Source: Gimesia fumaroli (GTDB lineage: Bacteria > Planctomycetota > Planctomycetia > Planctomycetales > Planctomycetaceae). Taken from it: a stretch of DNA of 64,000 nucleotides. The stretch covers positions 930,001 through 994,000 of the forward strand of contig NZ_CP037452.1 in the NCBI RefSeq assembly GCF_007754425.1. The letters run 5' to 3'. The notes beneath the pieces are model-generated. The model saw only the letters and a program-made list of their open reading frames with translations, was not told the DNA's origin and did no database searches. Made by a program: the position numbers and the translations under genes. Positions 57,901-62,831 of this stretch are shown here, piece after piece. How positions within the stretch are numbered: position 1 is the first letter of the stretch; each line of letters opens with the position of its first letter.

Positions 57901-59045
57901 GTAACTTTGTTTTCAGCAGCATCATAAACCACTGGATCTACGAGAGCATCAGGGTTGATGATCGTATTACTTACCGTATCAATCAACTGGTAATACAAGA
58001 CGTTTTCAGCATCTGCCAGATAGAGAGGATCGTCATTAAAATAGACGACGATCTGATTATCTTTAATAGTCAGTGATTCTTGATTGGAAATACTGCCTGG
58101 ATCATTCAGTGAATAGGAAATTGTGGGGCTTGATAACGGATCTCCTTCTATGTGGAGATCATTGCCTGATTGAGAAATCGTTGCAGATGTTCCAAGGGAA
58201 GATGTATTGAAAGCAGCTAAAATAGCGGTGGCAATATCACTATCAGTATCGCCTGCAGTATATGCAACGGCAATGTTTGCACCAGAAACACCCGGGGCGC
58301 TGTTTTCGTCCATCTCAAATGTGACAGAGGTTCCATCGACTGCAATGGTGAATGTATCACCGTCCTCGAGGAGTGAGGCATCTTCAATTGTCAGGACCTG
58401 TTCTCGAGCGACAGGTTGTGGAACTACTGCGACGACTTTAGCGCCAAGGTCGAGTTCGAAGTTGATGTGTTGATCAATACCATCCTGAAATGCTTCGCCA
58501 TACTGGTTGAGCAAAGCGGTGATGCCTGTGGCGGGAATGCCGGGCAGTAGTGGATCAGGCAAAACGTCATTTCCATAGATGGAAATTTGATAAAAATCGT
58601 CAGGCAGTGGTTCGGCGAATCGAAGAATCACTTCATTGGGACTATCTCCAATGCCGATGTATCCTGGCTGGATGATGATATCGTCATTGTTGGTATCATT
58701 AATGTCATCAATGATACCATTTTCTCCAGCGCGAACGATTTGAATTCCGCCAAGTGTAGCAGGATCAATTTCTTGGTCCGGGGTGAATTTGAAGGTGAGT
58801 TCTGTAGGGGCTTCGTTATAAATTTCTCCTTCAGTCAGGGAGAGATCTATGTTGGGCTCGATATTCACTAAAGAAGCACCAGCCAGAAGTGTACGATCTT
58901 CAAGATGCTCGACCGTGGAATAACTGCTGATTAAGCGATGTGACTTCTGTCGATTTTGACGTTTTCTCTGGCCTCGTCGAAGACAATTCAACAAAGAAAT
59001 CTTTTGACGAAATGATGACACCAAGGATTGACGGCCCACTACCAT
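42996..59045 (-). CDS. Giant multidomain surface protein with three metzincin-like zinc sites
   Basis: One unbroken 5,349-residue frame. The basic N-terminus ends with LEDRTLLAG (48-56), a motif of planctomycete giant exported proteins. Then, in order: a metzincin-like domain with HEIGHAIGLGH (592-602) and Met-turn M610; PPC-like domains; parallel beta-helix stretches (about 850-1500 and 2560-3060); more PPC-like and concanavalin-like regions; a leishmanolysin-like domain with HEMGHVIGIG (from 2881), GSHWRE and ELMTG; a cadherin-like region; eight Calx-beta repeats (about 3494-4444); seven LVIVD blades (about 4450-4738); a cohesin-like domain; a dockerin-like EF-hand pair (about 4925-4990); and a third zinc domain with HEIGHAAGF (from 5118) and NDLMGA. 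The acidic C-terminus has no anchor. It is probably a secreted or cell-surface adhesin or protease. Its start lacks a strong ribosome site. Confidence 0.9.
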   Translation of the reverse strand: MVVGRQSLVSSFRQKISLLNCLRRGQRKRQNRQKSHRLISSYSTVEHLEDRTLLAGASLVNIEPNIDLSLTEGEIYNEAPTELTFKFTPDQEIDPATLGGIQIVRAGENGIIDDINDTNNDDIIIQPGYIGIGDSPNEVILRFAEPLPDDFYQISIYGNDVLPDPLLPGIPATGITALLNQYGEAFQDGIDQHINFELDLGAKVVAVVPQPVAREQVLTIEDASLLEDGDTFTIAVDGTSVTFEMDENSAPGVSGANIAVAYTAGDTDSDIATAILAAFNTSSLGTSATISQSGNDLHIEGDPLSSPTISYSLNDPGSISNQESLTIKDNQIVVYFNDDPLYLADAENVLYYQLIDTVSNTIINPDALVDPVVYDAAENKVTLTFQDPIIDGTYHLRIGEEATPNFEPADVVSVADDDNSSFNTAYDLGTLTTQTIQINEAITPQAINQPPLPGGNDEPGHREITIEQHIEGPEGTGTDPLAVAPIPTIEFYFPEVYFTNSFGIELYNEITENQKQRAREIFELYSFLAGFEVQETTGSGIAIVTGDVRALDEAIPPTAPGGIADSTMAIMNGTRDWGDSPYGGGWFTTALHEIGHAIGLGHSYDLPSIMGSAEEEDAVPLPGERIFPTNYDITHLNRIHPALSNDIDLHKFQLDDAGRFTAEITADRSPTKSFLDSVLTLYREDPMGVFEVVARNDDYFGEDAFLDLELEAGTYYLAVTSVGNTEFDPTVSDSGYGGRTDGEYTLDINFTPAPPISSVMVDATGVALDGDADGTPGGVFDFWFQSSTDTNTIFVDKTAPELGADGSLSNPFNNIQKALNQVELNNNPLSGGTPGTTKIVRIVGNGGTDNDISTIGDNEAYLIGLNDSFQPLEDGATFEIPQNVTVMVDQGAIIKLQKANIEVGSNDILDDRSQGALQILGTPDNQVHLTAYGNDAIGGDDDGLSDGANRGDWGGIVFRADSDLEDFGVFLNSVNNASISYGGGSVSVNSILQTFSPIHAESARPTIWQNTIFSNADSAISADPRSFEDSRFEKGSFIKDRYGLEIFDNQIFDNSVNGLFVRINTAFGNTINKLDVPGIFNDDLTHVITENLQIYGAPGGQLVDGAESINGRLKINAGTVVKLSGARIEAERGSAQLIAEGTEENPIIFTSLSDDRYGAGTTFDTSNDGFDTSDPDDLPYGKGNWGGIILNAASSGSIDHALITNAGGLVPIEGGFANFNAIEVHQAEFRISNSILENNASGQTGSNRNGRGNNDSATIFVRGAQPIIVDNIFQHNDGTVVSIDANSLNYKFKTDYGRSTGFTQAYTQYPDNHGALVRLNRMEDNGLNGMEVRAALLDTETIWDDTDIVHILRDEIQVNQHHTFSGIRLQSNIDEGLVVKLAGSTAGFTANGVPLDINDRIGGTVQIIGQPGFPVVLTSLADDTVGASFTPDGTPQTDTNNDGSGSTPSAGDWRSIRLDRYSNDRNVVVRFETEGNNTSGVDTNSNPGFAQNLGELAPDEVSGDENRALGFEVHGNISADAPDDVDVYSFKATAGTRIWIDIDRTSSSLNTTVELIDIFGTVIASSLDSFAGTFTGSADPLLQTDHLLGDFYSQNINDAGFSVELPDPSGTGAVGTYFVRVRSEGGLTSGQYQMQVRLRQVDEKPGSTVRYADIRYPTNGIEVLGQPAHSPLLGESSEKKDDPDTTVSSNENNNTLDDAQGLGNLLTSDRNTLSVSGTLHDASDVDWYTFEMGYDLIQVIGGSSDAAKTFSTIFDIDYADGLSRADTTISIFNNDGQLILVSRDSDIDDDQADGDTEDLSRGSFGKLDPYIGTAQLPASNPTDNPLEIFRYHVAISSNARLPEALNATFESNALNTQIRLEPVSSVKRIVEDHIGFSGYVTGNSLTENTSLVVPEESNGIFDISNTMTLSTNVTGFSLEDVNLYVSQSTRLRIVDPFDGHVSDAFNENRTIDVGALATGTADITIRSDGRLYSYESVAGLRNNTAGRLRELNAGNASTINSFNDGIPDPPTTGSTDPVQLTTQNVGALAFERLTTALGASSVNYNLFYAVHDFKGTTDTSDDVTTIYQGNPNNGDAGDNKFNNGNPTNAQFTVRGDIDRDMYGLITGMSYRGINATASQSQLYAVTDTGQFLTINQTSGSRREVGAVSGVDLSGQIDGTLVGLTAAPQNLNHGAFRNYLFAITDTGNLYAIDPSGSTPAEIILSQVIDPGLNLTIGGGDDTLIDVFAGGVDHINVGVGGVTGLAFSPLDFNLWHPTFQRNDDSGHGINNTFDETRTDTDRSIRTAFPTPVTFPAQFPNGLAQTESQGGASFYFGFEEWSGTTPDNQEYIRYDTDAQYGVISQAFQSDLSTNNEIGDNYNIAGGAHGSLESTSFNLDGYKATDLPTLYFNYFLETENANTVDNNLMRDAARVFISDDGGVSWEQLATNNSDLADPRDPNSGELSNFISASNREGAPNGNQRVQEMFDNTGVWRQARVDLSEFVNRGDLTLRFDFSTSATINADASSPGGEMNGDQFGDPDRNLQAQNNDHEGFYIDDIIIGFAERGEMVTGAQANQTNFYNLPQNDAFEAPIPLLEGSYQLEIRSGTQYATPPESGLRSYLQIQSQFDTNDRLVREIIEAGDTLNDQLGDRNLERQQGHILIESNTIRSASEYGINIDAGQREMVGAGQTGFSLRSQAGGVRNLPSLNDSYDIFGQPFDPDDPYLFNGGLGFAPGVTVQNNVIVDYTSGEGGIRVSGDDNSNVADNPAAVSYTKVVNNTLSGGEITDSGPAPLSEYSIDVVFTDSSLTASQRAIFQQAAARWSEIILGDVPDVMVAGFGLVDDLVIEASAPFIDGVGGILGSAGPRTVRNGSFIPASGVMRFDSADIAALEASGQLVDVILHEMGHVIGIGTIWQSLGLVIDLGTTDPRFVGPEAIAQYNALLGRSVVDVPVANTGGGGTFGSHWRESDLDNELMTGYLNSGVANPISTITIGSLADLGYVVNLNAADNYPLQAPGAQLLDPVPVGEMLDAGPFTILDASAFVSSGADVTANAITPAGRGILVENYATTTILNNVIANTGTAIDLQTPAGIPNVVGATVFKGNNSTGTLGTNAIQLTDADPLFVNPEQGNFYLADNSKAIDSSLNSLSDRPEFVDVKDPVGMPNSDIFSPDYDAFGQLRIDDPTQTPPPGLGSNIFKDRGAIERADFVGPTARITLPEDNDANDVDLDDDLTEVYIADPELFTTMIVELRDSGIGVDDSLVNSSQFILTATTSSTQSTLIEGTDYLFNYNSNTNEAIFTSIAGVFSLDTLYTIDVRNTDFIDINDPTNNIIGIKDLAGNDLQPNRDDLTTAFTIVVTDAANDPPVNHFGGTPIPASPNLVVQTESEASFVFTSTPSPGYPNGNALSVTDSDAFLGDGLVQVTLTAVNGTVALGSTPAGITIDPGSTANNIIFTGLIDDVNLALERTTWTPDTGYYTSGSMATLGAATLTMTTNDLTNFDGAAEEDTDVIEIIVNDPPLVQFSSATYNVTETDGVTTTTLDVTLTRDKVGGVSTVLVSDLLTGSASSGVDYDVIPANTQVSFAADELTTTFSITIQGDDIVERDETIDLEISGAFFNALIVNPDPFGTPAQDTATVTIDDNDQAVLSINTVDQNEDAGTVEFTISLSKQVDADVSVDVMTQDGTAFVTGGPGVGVGNNDYTLFDSNISIGALALSNVFSVSVNSDNIVELDEYFDVIMDSLSLDANGLDVVLGMNGRGNIINDDSATISIVGETVSEDIATGLMTFTVSLTNQVAGDISFFASTQDSTATIADNDYEQLIQQPVTVAAGLTSTTFTVMINDDETVELSEDLIAVLSDLQNNNFDVVFDTGLTTEAIGTIQNDDSASFIISDVTSNEANGPFVFAVTMTNAVDFNVKVNAETVDGTALAADNDYTQLNTGDELLTFTAGGPLTQIFTVDVTDDNKVELDEVFTTILSNLNAGGRNVSIAGALGTGTIQNDDQAIISISNKAQLEDEDTGGGSGVFTFTVAMSNPVDVDIEVHVATLDGSAKVIDNDYTPITLGDQTITFTEGGSLLEEFDVQVTVDNIVELDETFQTILDNLMNSGRNVILGTNGTGIIQNDDSALITINDVTGQENGGPLTFTATISNPVDTNISFDVSTQDGNRLDTSLIENATVADNDFTAILNEIITFTAGGSTTQTFTVDVTGDDKVELNEVFNVLMSNLVNNGRSVTLDTPAQGTIENDDIATLTINNITERESNGPFTFTVTLSNEVDTDIIVEAATMDGTAIAADGDYTALEDGDRVITFVSGSPLTQTFTVDVSNENLVEADEVFSTFLKNLENNGRMVSTVMGDGEATILNDDSATLSITPVIDTENNTPFEFLVELSNPVDVTITVDASTLDGSAIASSDYEEIVNKMLTFNPNVTQLTVDVTIIDDATTEGPETFELVLGNLDPNDRDVFLTSITARSSSATTDAAIAVDVLGDFAYVADRDGGLQIFNIADPSNPIHTGSFDFNQQGIAQGIDVVGNLAYLAVGEAGLQILDISDPTNPTFVGNFDTLARARGVQVIGNLAYVADDSGNGGGLQIIDVSAPGTPVKLGSFGVATPGGLAGGVKVIGNIAYVTDGNNGLRIIDVSDSSTPTEIHNVATPDGAAIGLDVVGNFAYVANREGGLQIIDISDPFTASIVADVDTPGVATGVRVAGNFAYVADGTAGLHVIDLSKLEIIRTHNTPGSARNLFVQDTLAFVADTFNGLEILEFIPSTSATGTILDPGAPPLTGTASVNSTINTSLVLTPTTTDANDETATIPESEQWIDEWDSFWIEVWGNTSDGAGISGGSFDLKYNTDYFTATAVEYGAAFGGSSSSSINDLTGTVSGISGQNNLGTLGSGNQVLLARVKFESTDADGVAIDQQTGFLGPHSLGINVTNAQLDITDFGGVNASVAELPTTDLWAVPFDLDDNGVINNRDLVTFISFYGTSVLDSSSGLAWSLDFDKNGQINIRDLRHLINNYNLTKASGQQVAFPSNFPQEWYGSPITTDGEASLNVLIEAAIDEWKTATGNDQLAVQVFVTDLGGQQLGEGHILELDENGVPVKGRIYIDDDASGLGWYSSIEGLAFDSNGQAIAGSAAEGHYDLYTVLLHEIGHAAGFTTSYSAFTDHVFNNGSGQVQFVGWDFVAPLTNDGLHIDESFFPNDLMGATLDPSTRKTISILDVQILQAAYENATGAVITPLTAPLMAADESPTVQSTTTLSTKAAFSPTAISLPRTAPAVKQDHPAKAVLQPEWNYAQSQLIQNSIMSFEPSTNLDELAGSLIDVSYDTAQYLADEPDKIKPEDRSFRFDFDHEFELDEFVENEAVDEELDSMFTEWSGPLV
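44075..44690 (-). other. Cohesin-like domain followed by dockerin-like EF-hand pair
   Basis: Within the giant protein. Residues about 4788-4910 (SFWIEVWGNTSDG, GGSFDLKYNTDYF, VLLARVKFES) resemble a cohesin-type beta-sandwich. They are followed directly by two calcium loops, DLDDNGVINNRDL and DFDKNGQINIRDL, spaced as in type I dockerin. The family call is by pattern only. Confidence 0.65.
44833..45690 (-). repeat. Seven LVIVD repeats, predicted seven-bladed propeller
   Basis: Seven units of about 41 residues each carry VxGNxAYVAD followed by GGLQIIDISDP variants. This is the LVIVD pattern, thought to form beta-propeller blades. The seven copies fit one closed propeller. It sits between the Calx-beta array and the cohesin-like domain of the giant protein. 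Confidence 0.8.
45715..48566 (-). repeat. Eight tandem Calx-beta-type repeats (protein level)
   Basis: Within the giant gene, eight consecutive units of about 115-125 residues each end in a variant of IxNDDSA and contain DGTA...NDYT, TFTVDV and VELDEVF. These are Calx-beta-like calcium-binding folds, frequent in extracellular adhesion proteins. The spelling varies between units, so this is an old protein repeat, not a recent DNA duplication. Confidence 0.85.
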
Positions 59046-59667
59046 AGTTTCAGTCTCTCTAGCAAATTGGTACGAGAATCGTAGATCGGGATTCTAGAAA
59101 TTTAGATTGGCCACAAAGATTATCGAATTTCTTACAAATTATTACAAATGCAGAATCAAACCTTTTTGATAATATCGATTATCCCAATTATTACATGAAT
59201 GTTAAATAAGCTAAAATAGTGAATGTGAGTAGTCAATATAAATCCACTCAGATAAAGGGTTATCTCTTTAAAAACATTTGTTAAGTTATCTTAGGTTGCA
59301 GAAACAATAGAAAACTCTAACGAATTGCATTGAGCTTAAAGTACTACTTGGAAACAGGATGAGTTAAAATAAAAGATTTTGACTTGATAACAAAGCTATT
59401 AAACTGTCGTGTCTGAACGAGGTTTTTTAGCTGTTTTTTGACGCATGTATATTTGTTTTTGAGAGATTCTCTAGTCCACGGGGGGACGTTCCATTTTGCA
59501 GAATCTAACTGTCTATTTCGGTGATCTCTTAAAAAAAACTGGATGTTTTTCGTGTATGAACCATCTAGTGATCCAACTTCCCTTTTCGTTTGTGACGGGT
59601 TAAAACTTGTCTCTCATAAAAAGATGTAAGTTATATATTATAAAAAACTTATGGGGATGAACGCTGT
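59046..59667. other. AT-rich intergenic region upstream of the giant gene
   Basis: About 620 bases between the divergent giant gene and the phosphatase-like gene, visibly richer in A and T than the genes around it. It contains repeated ATTATTACA-type words at 59138-59148 and 59187-59195. A TTGACT at 59379 has no convincing -10 partner. No reading frame, tRNA or riboswitch is recognised. Its length suggests regulation of the giant gene. Confidence 0.45.
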
Positions 59668-61056
59668 ATGGTCAAACCGTTAGTGGTGATTAATATTGTG
59701 GGGCTCACCCATGAAATGCTGGGAAATCAAACTCCCAATTTGATACATCTGGCAAATCAGGGATTTTCCAAGCCCATGGGAACCATCTTGCCTGCTGTTA
59801 CATGTGCTGCACAGTCGACTTTGCTCACGGGACTTATGCCTCGGGATCATGGGGTCGTCGCCAATGGTTGGTATTTCCGAGAGCTTGCTGAAGTGATGTT
59901 TTGGAAGCAGTCAAATAAGCTTGTCCATGGGGAGCGTGTCTACGAGGCAGCAAAACGAAGAAAACCTGACTACACCACCGCAAAAATGTTTTGGTGGTAC
60001 AATATGTATGCTCCCGTTGACTGGTCAGTAACTCCACGCCCCAGCTACCCGGCGGATGGACGAAAAGTCTTTGATTCTTATAGTCAACCAGAAAGTCTGA
60101 AGGATGAACTGCAGTCAGAGCTGGGTGTCTTTCCACTTTTACGCTTCTGGGGACCTGGTGCGGATATCTCCAGTTCACGCTGGATCGTAGAAGCCTCAAT
60201 CAAAGTATTTCAAGACAAGAAACCAGACTTGAGCTTGGTTTACTTACCACACCTCGACTATAACCTGCAGCGTCTGGGAGTAAGTGATTCTGCTATTGGT
60301 CAGGAAATTAGAGACATAGATCGTGAAGCGGGACGCTTAATTGACGTCGCACAAAACGGTGGGGCCGAAGTCGTCGTACTCTCTGAGTATGCTATTACCG
60401 ATGTTTCAAAACCCATTCACATTAATCGTATTTTACGGGAACACGGTTATTTACAAGTCAGAAAAGAGGCCTTGGGCTGGGAGACTCTTGATTGTGGTGC
60501 CTCTGCTGCCTTTGCTGTTGCCGATCATCAACTCGCGCATGTTTATATTGAAAATCCTGCGCAAATTTCTGACGTTAAATCTTTACTTAAAAAAGTCGAT
60601 GGCATCGAAATGGTGCTTGATCGGAGTCAGCAAGCTGAATTTGGAATCGATCATCATCGGGCTGGAGAGCTTGTTGTTGTGGCAGCGCCAGGAGCCTGGT
60701 TTACTTATTATTTCTGGCTGGATGATCGCGTGGCTCCCGATTATGCACGGACCGTAGATATTCATCGTAAGCCAGGATATGACCCGGTAGAGCTTTTCGT
60801 TGACCCTCAGATTCGGTTTCCCAAATTGCGAATCGCACGCAGATTGGCTCAGAAAAAACTGGGTTTTCGATATTATATGGATTTGACCAGTCTGGACGCG
60901 AGCCTGGTTAAAGGCAGTCATGGTCGGTTACCGACACCGGGGAAAGAGGAGGCCGAAGCACCTGTATTCATCAGTTCTTCAAAAGCGATCGAACGGGATG
61001 AAATTCCTATGACAGCGGTCAAAGAGCTGTTGTTAGAGTTGCAGTTTAGGAAATAA
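59668..61056 (+). CDS. Alkaline-phosphatase-superfamily (nucleotide pyrophosphatase-like) protein, divergent site
   Basis: A 462-aa protein without a signal peptide. It follows the type I phosphodiesterase/nucleotide pyrophosphatase pattern: TPNLIHLANQGF, then LPAVTCAAQSTLLTGLMPRDHGV with the likely nucleophile Thr in AVTCA, and LVYLPHLDYNLQ. Several metal ligands differ from the norm: the usual Asp-Gly near the start is VGLT, the His after LDY is Gln, and the SDHG block is SEYA. As I recall, this VGLT form occurs in a subfamily tied to ebo-type clusters, but no other ebo gene is visible here. It lies upstream of the heptose genes. Confidence 0.75.
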   Translation: MVKPLVVINIVGLTHEMLGNQTPNLIHLANQGFSKPMGTILPAVTCAAQSTLLTGLMPRDHGVVANGWYFRELAEVMFWKQSNKLVHGERVYEAAKRRKPDYTTAKMFWWYNMYAPVDWSVTPRPSYPADGRKVFDSYSQPESLKDELQSELGVFPLLRFWGPGADISSSRWIVEASIKVFQDKKPDLSLVYLPHLDYNLQRLGVSDSAIGQEIRDIDREAGRLIDVAQNGGAEVVVLSEYAITDVSKPIHINRILREHGYLQVRKEALGWETLDCGASAAFAVADHQLAHVYIENPAQISDVKSLLKKVDGIEMVLDRSQQAEFGIDHHRAGELVVVAAPGAWFTYYFWLDDRVAPDYARTVDIHRKPGYDPVELFVDPQIRFPKLRIARRLAQKKLGFRYYMDLTSLDASLVKGSHGRLPTPGKEEAEAPVFISSSKAIERDEIPMTAVKELLLELQFRK

Positions 61057-61283
61057 ACCCCATTTATCGGCTATTTGTATCGTGTTTTGGTGAATATTTA
61101 ATTGAGATCCAAAGCATCAACATCCAATCCTGAAAATTTAGCCCCCATTGGTACTATGTTTCCCAAGTTGACAAAATCGGCATTGACTCAAACTTAGGTT
61201 CTGATGATGATTCCGCAGCCTGTGATGTTTACAGATCACATTAACTGAACTGGATTTATAACAACATCTGAAACGCCCGATTT

Positions 61284-62831
61284 ATGTCCTACCATTTAAT
61301 CAACACAATTCAAAAATTAGGTCATCCCAAAATTCTGGTACTGGGTGATTTGATTCTGGACCGATATACCTGGGGAAACGCAGAAAGGATCAGTCAGGAA
61401 GCGCCAGTGATTCTGTTGCGAGAAGATACTCAAGAGGTTCGGTTGGGAGGGGCAGCGAATGTTGCCAACATGCTAATCGGGCTTGAAACGGAAGTCACAA
61501 TGGCAGGGGTGACCGGCACCGATATGGATGGAGCCGTCGTCAGAGATGCGCTCGTTGAGAAAGGCATTGATTGCACAGCGATCGTTGCTGATGCCAGCCG
61601 CCCGACTACTGTCAAACAAAGGTTTATGGGGCGCGCTCAACAGAGACACCCACATCAGATTCTTCGTGTGGATCGCGAAGTGAATACACCCCTTGATCAG
61701 ATAACAATGGATACATTACTCAATATCATTTTGCCAATGATTCCAGAGCATCAGGCCATCTTGGTTAGCGATTATGCGAAAGGAGTTTGCACTCCCCAAA
61801 TCTTAGCCACAGTCTTGGAAGAAGCGAAACGAGTTGGAGTTCCCGTGATCGTTGATCCTTGCCCCGGTCGTGAATACCAGATTTATTCTGGTGCGACGGC
61901 GATTACCCCCAATCGACTGGAAACATCGCGGGCCGTTGGCTTTGAAGTGAAATCAAAAGACGATGCATTTCGCGCTGGCAAAAAATTATGTCATGACCTG
62001 AATCTGGAGTATGTGTTTGTCACACTTGACAGTGATGGTATTGCGTTAATCCAGTCAGATGGTACTACGGAACTTTTACCGACACGTAAGCGCGAAGTAT
62101 ATGACATTACTGGTGCTGGTGACATGGTGCTGGCTACGATTGGTGTCGGGAGTGCAGCAGGAATTGCTCCTGCAGATCTGGCGCGTCTGGCAAATGTAGC
62201 CGGTGGTCTGGAAGTAGAACAGATAGGTGTCGTCACAATCAGTCGTGAGGAGATGCTGGCCGACCTCCTGATGGGATCGCGAGTCACAAGCGAAAAAATA
62301 CTGCCATTGGAAGAATTGCAGCGGCATGTAAAAGCCCGTCAAAAGCTAGGGCAGAAAGTTGTGCTCACGAATGGGTGTTTTGACGTCATGCATGTCGGAC
62401 ATGTTTCCTATCTGGAGCAGGCAGCCGCAGAAGGAGATTGCCTGATCGTTGCCGTCAATAGTGACGACAGTGTCCGAACCTTAAATAAAGGTCCCGATCG
62501 TCCAATTTTTGGTCAGACACATAGAGCATCGATGTTAGCCGCTTTAGAAGGTATCGATTACGTTGTGATTTTTGATGAAACAACCCCATGTGAGCTACTT
62601 CAGGAACTCAAACCAGATTTACTGGTCAAAGGGGGGACGTACGAAAAAGAAGAAATCGTTGGCTGGGAGATAGTTGAAACTTATGGCGGCGAAGTCAAAG
62701 CCCTTGGTATCACTCCTGGTATTTCTACAACTCAGGTTCTTGGAATCATTCGTAAGAATCATCAGGAAACTGAGTCTGCTAGGCCTTTATCCAATTCTCC
62801 CATCGAGCCTCCGAAGCGAAAAGCCGGATGA
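61284..62831 (+). CDS. hldE: Bifunctional heptose 7-phosphate kinase / heptose 1-phosphate adenylyltransferase
   Basis: A 515-aa fusion of the usual kind. Residues about 1-330 are a ribokinase-type kinase (LGDLILDRYTWG, RLGGAANVANML, DITGAGDMVLA with the catalytic Asp). Residues about 355-490 are a nucleotidyltransferase with TNGCFDVMHVGH (His370, His373) and VKGGTYEKEEIVG. It phosphorylates and then activates D-glycero-beta-D-manno-heptose to ADP-heptose, used in the inner core of LPS. The last residues are Pro/Ser-rich. Its stop overlaps the waaF start by 4 bases. gmhA, gmhB and hldD are not in the window. Confidence 0.96.
   Translation: MSYHLINTIQKLGHPKILVLGDLILDRYTWGNAERISQEAPVILLREDTQEVRLGGAANVANMLIGLETEVTMAGVTGTDMDGAVVRDALVEKGIDCTAIVADASRPTTVKQRFMGRAQQRHPHQILRVDREVNTPLDQITMDTLLNIILPMIPEHQAILVSDYAKGVCTPQILATVLEEAKRVGVPVIVDPCPGREYQIYSGATAITPNRLETSRAVGFEVKSKDDAFRAGKKLCHDLNLEYVFVTLDSDGIALIQSDGTTELLPTRKREVYDITGAGDMVLATIGVGSAAGIAPADLARLANVAGGLEVEQIGVVTISREEMLADLLMGSRVTSEKILPLEELQRHVKARQKLGQKVVLTNGCFDVMHVGHVSYLEQAAAEGDCLIVAVNSDDSVRTLNKGPDRPIFGQTHRASMLAALEGIDYVVIFDETTPCELLQELKPDLLVKGGTYEKEEIVGWEIVETYGGEVKALGITPGISTTQVLGIIRKNHQETESARPLSNSPIEPPKRKAG

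Noticed and set aside
42996..59045. A prophage tail or RTX toxin reading of the giant gene
   Set aside because: No GGxGxD RTX nonapeptides, no phage neighbours and no type I secretion genes; the domains are adhesion and metzincin types with a planctomycete N-terminal motif.
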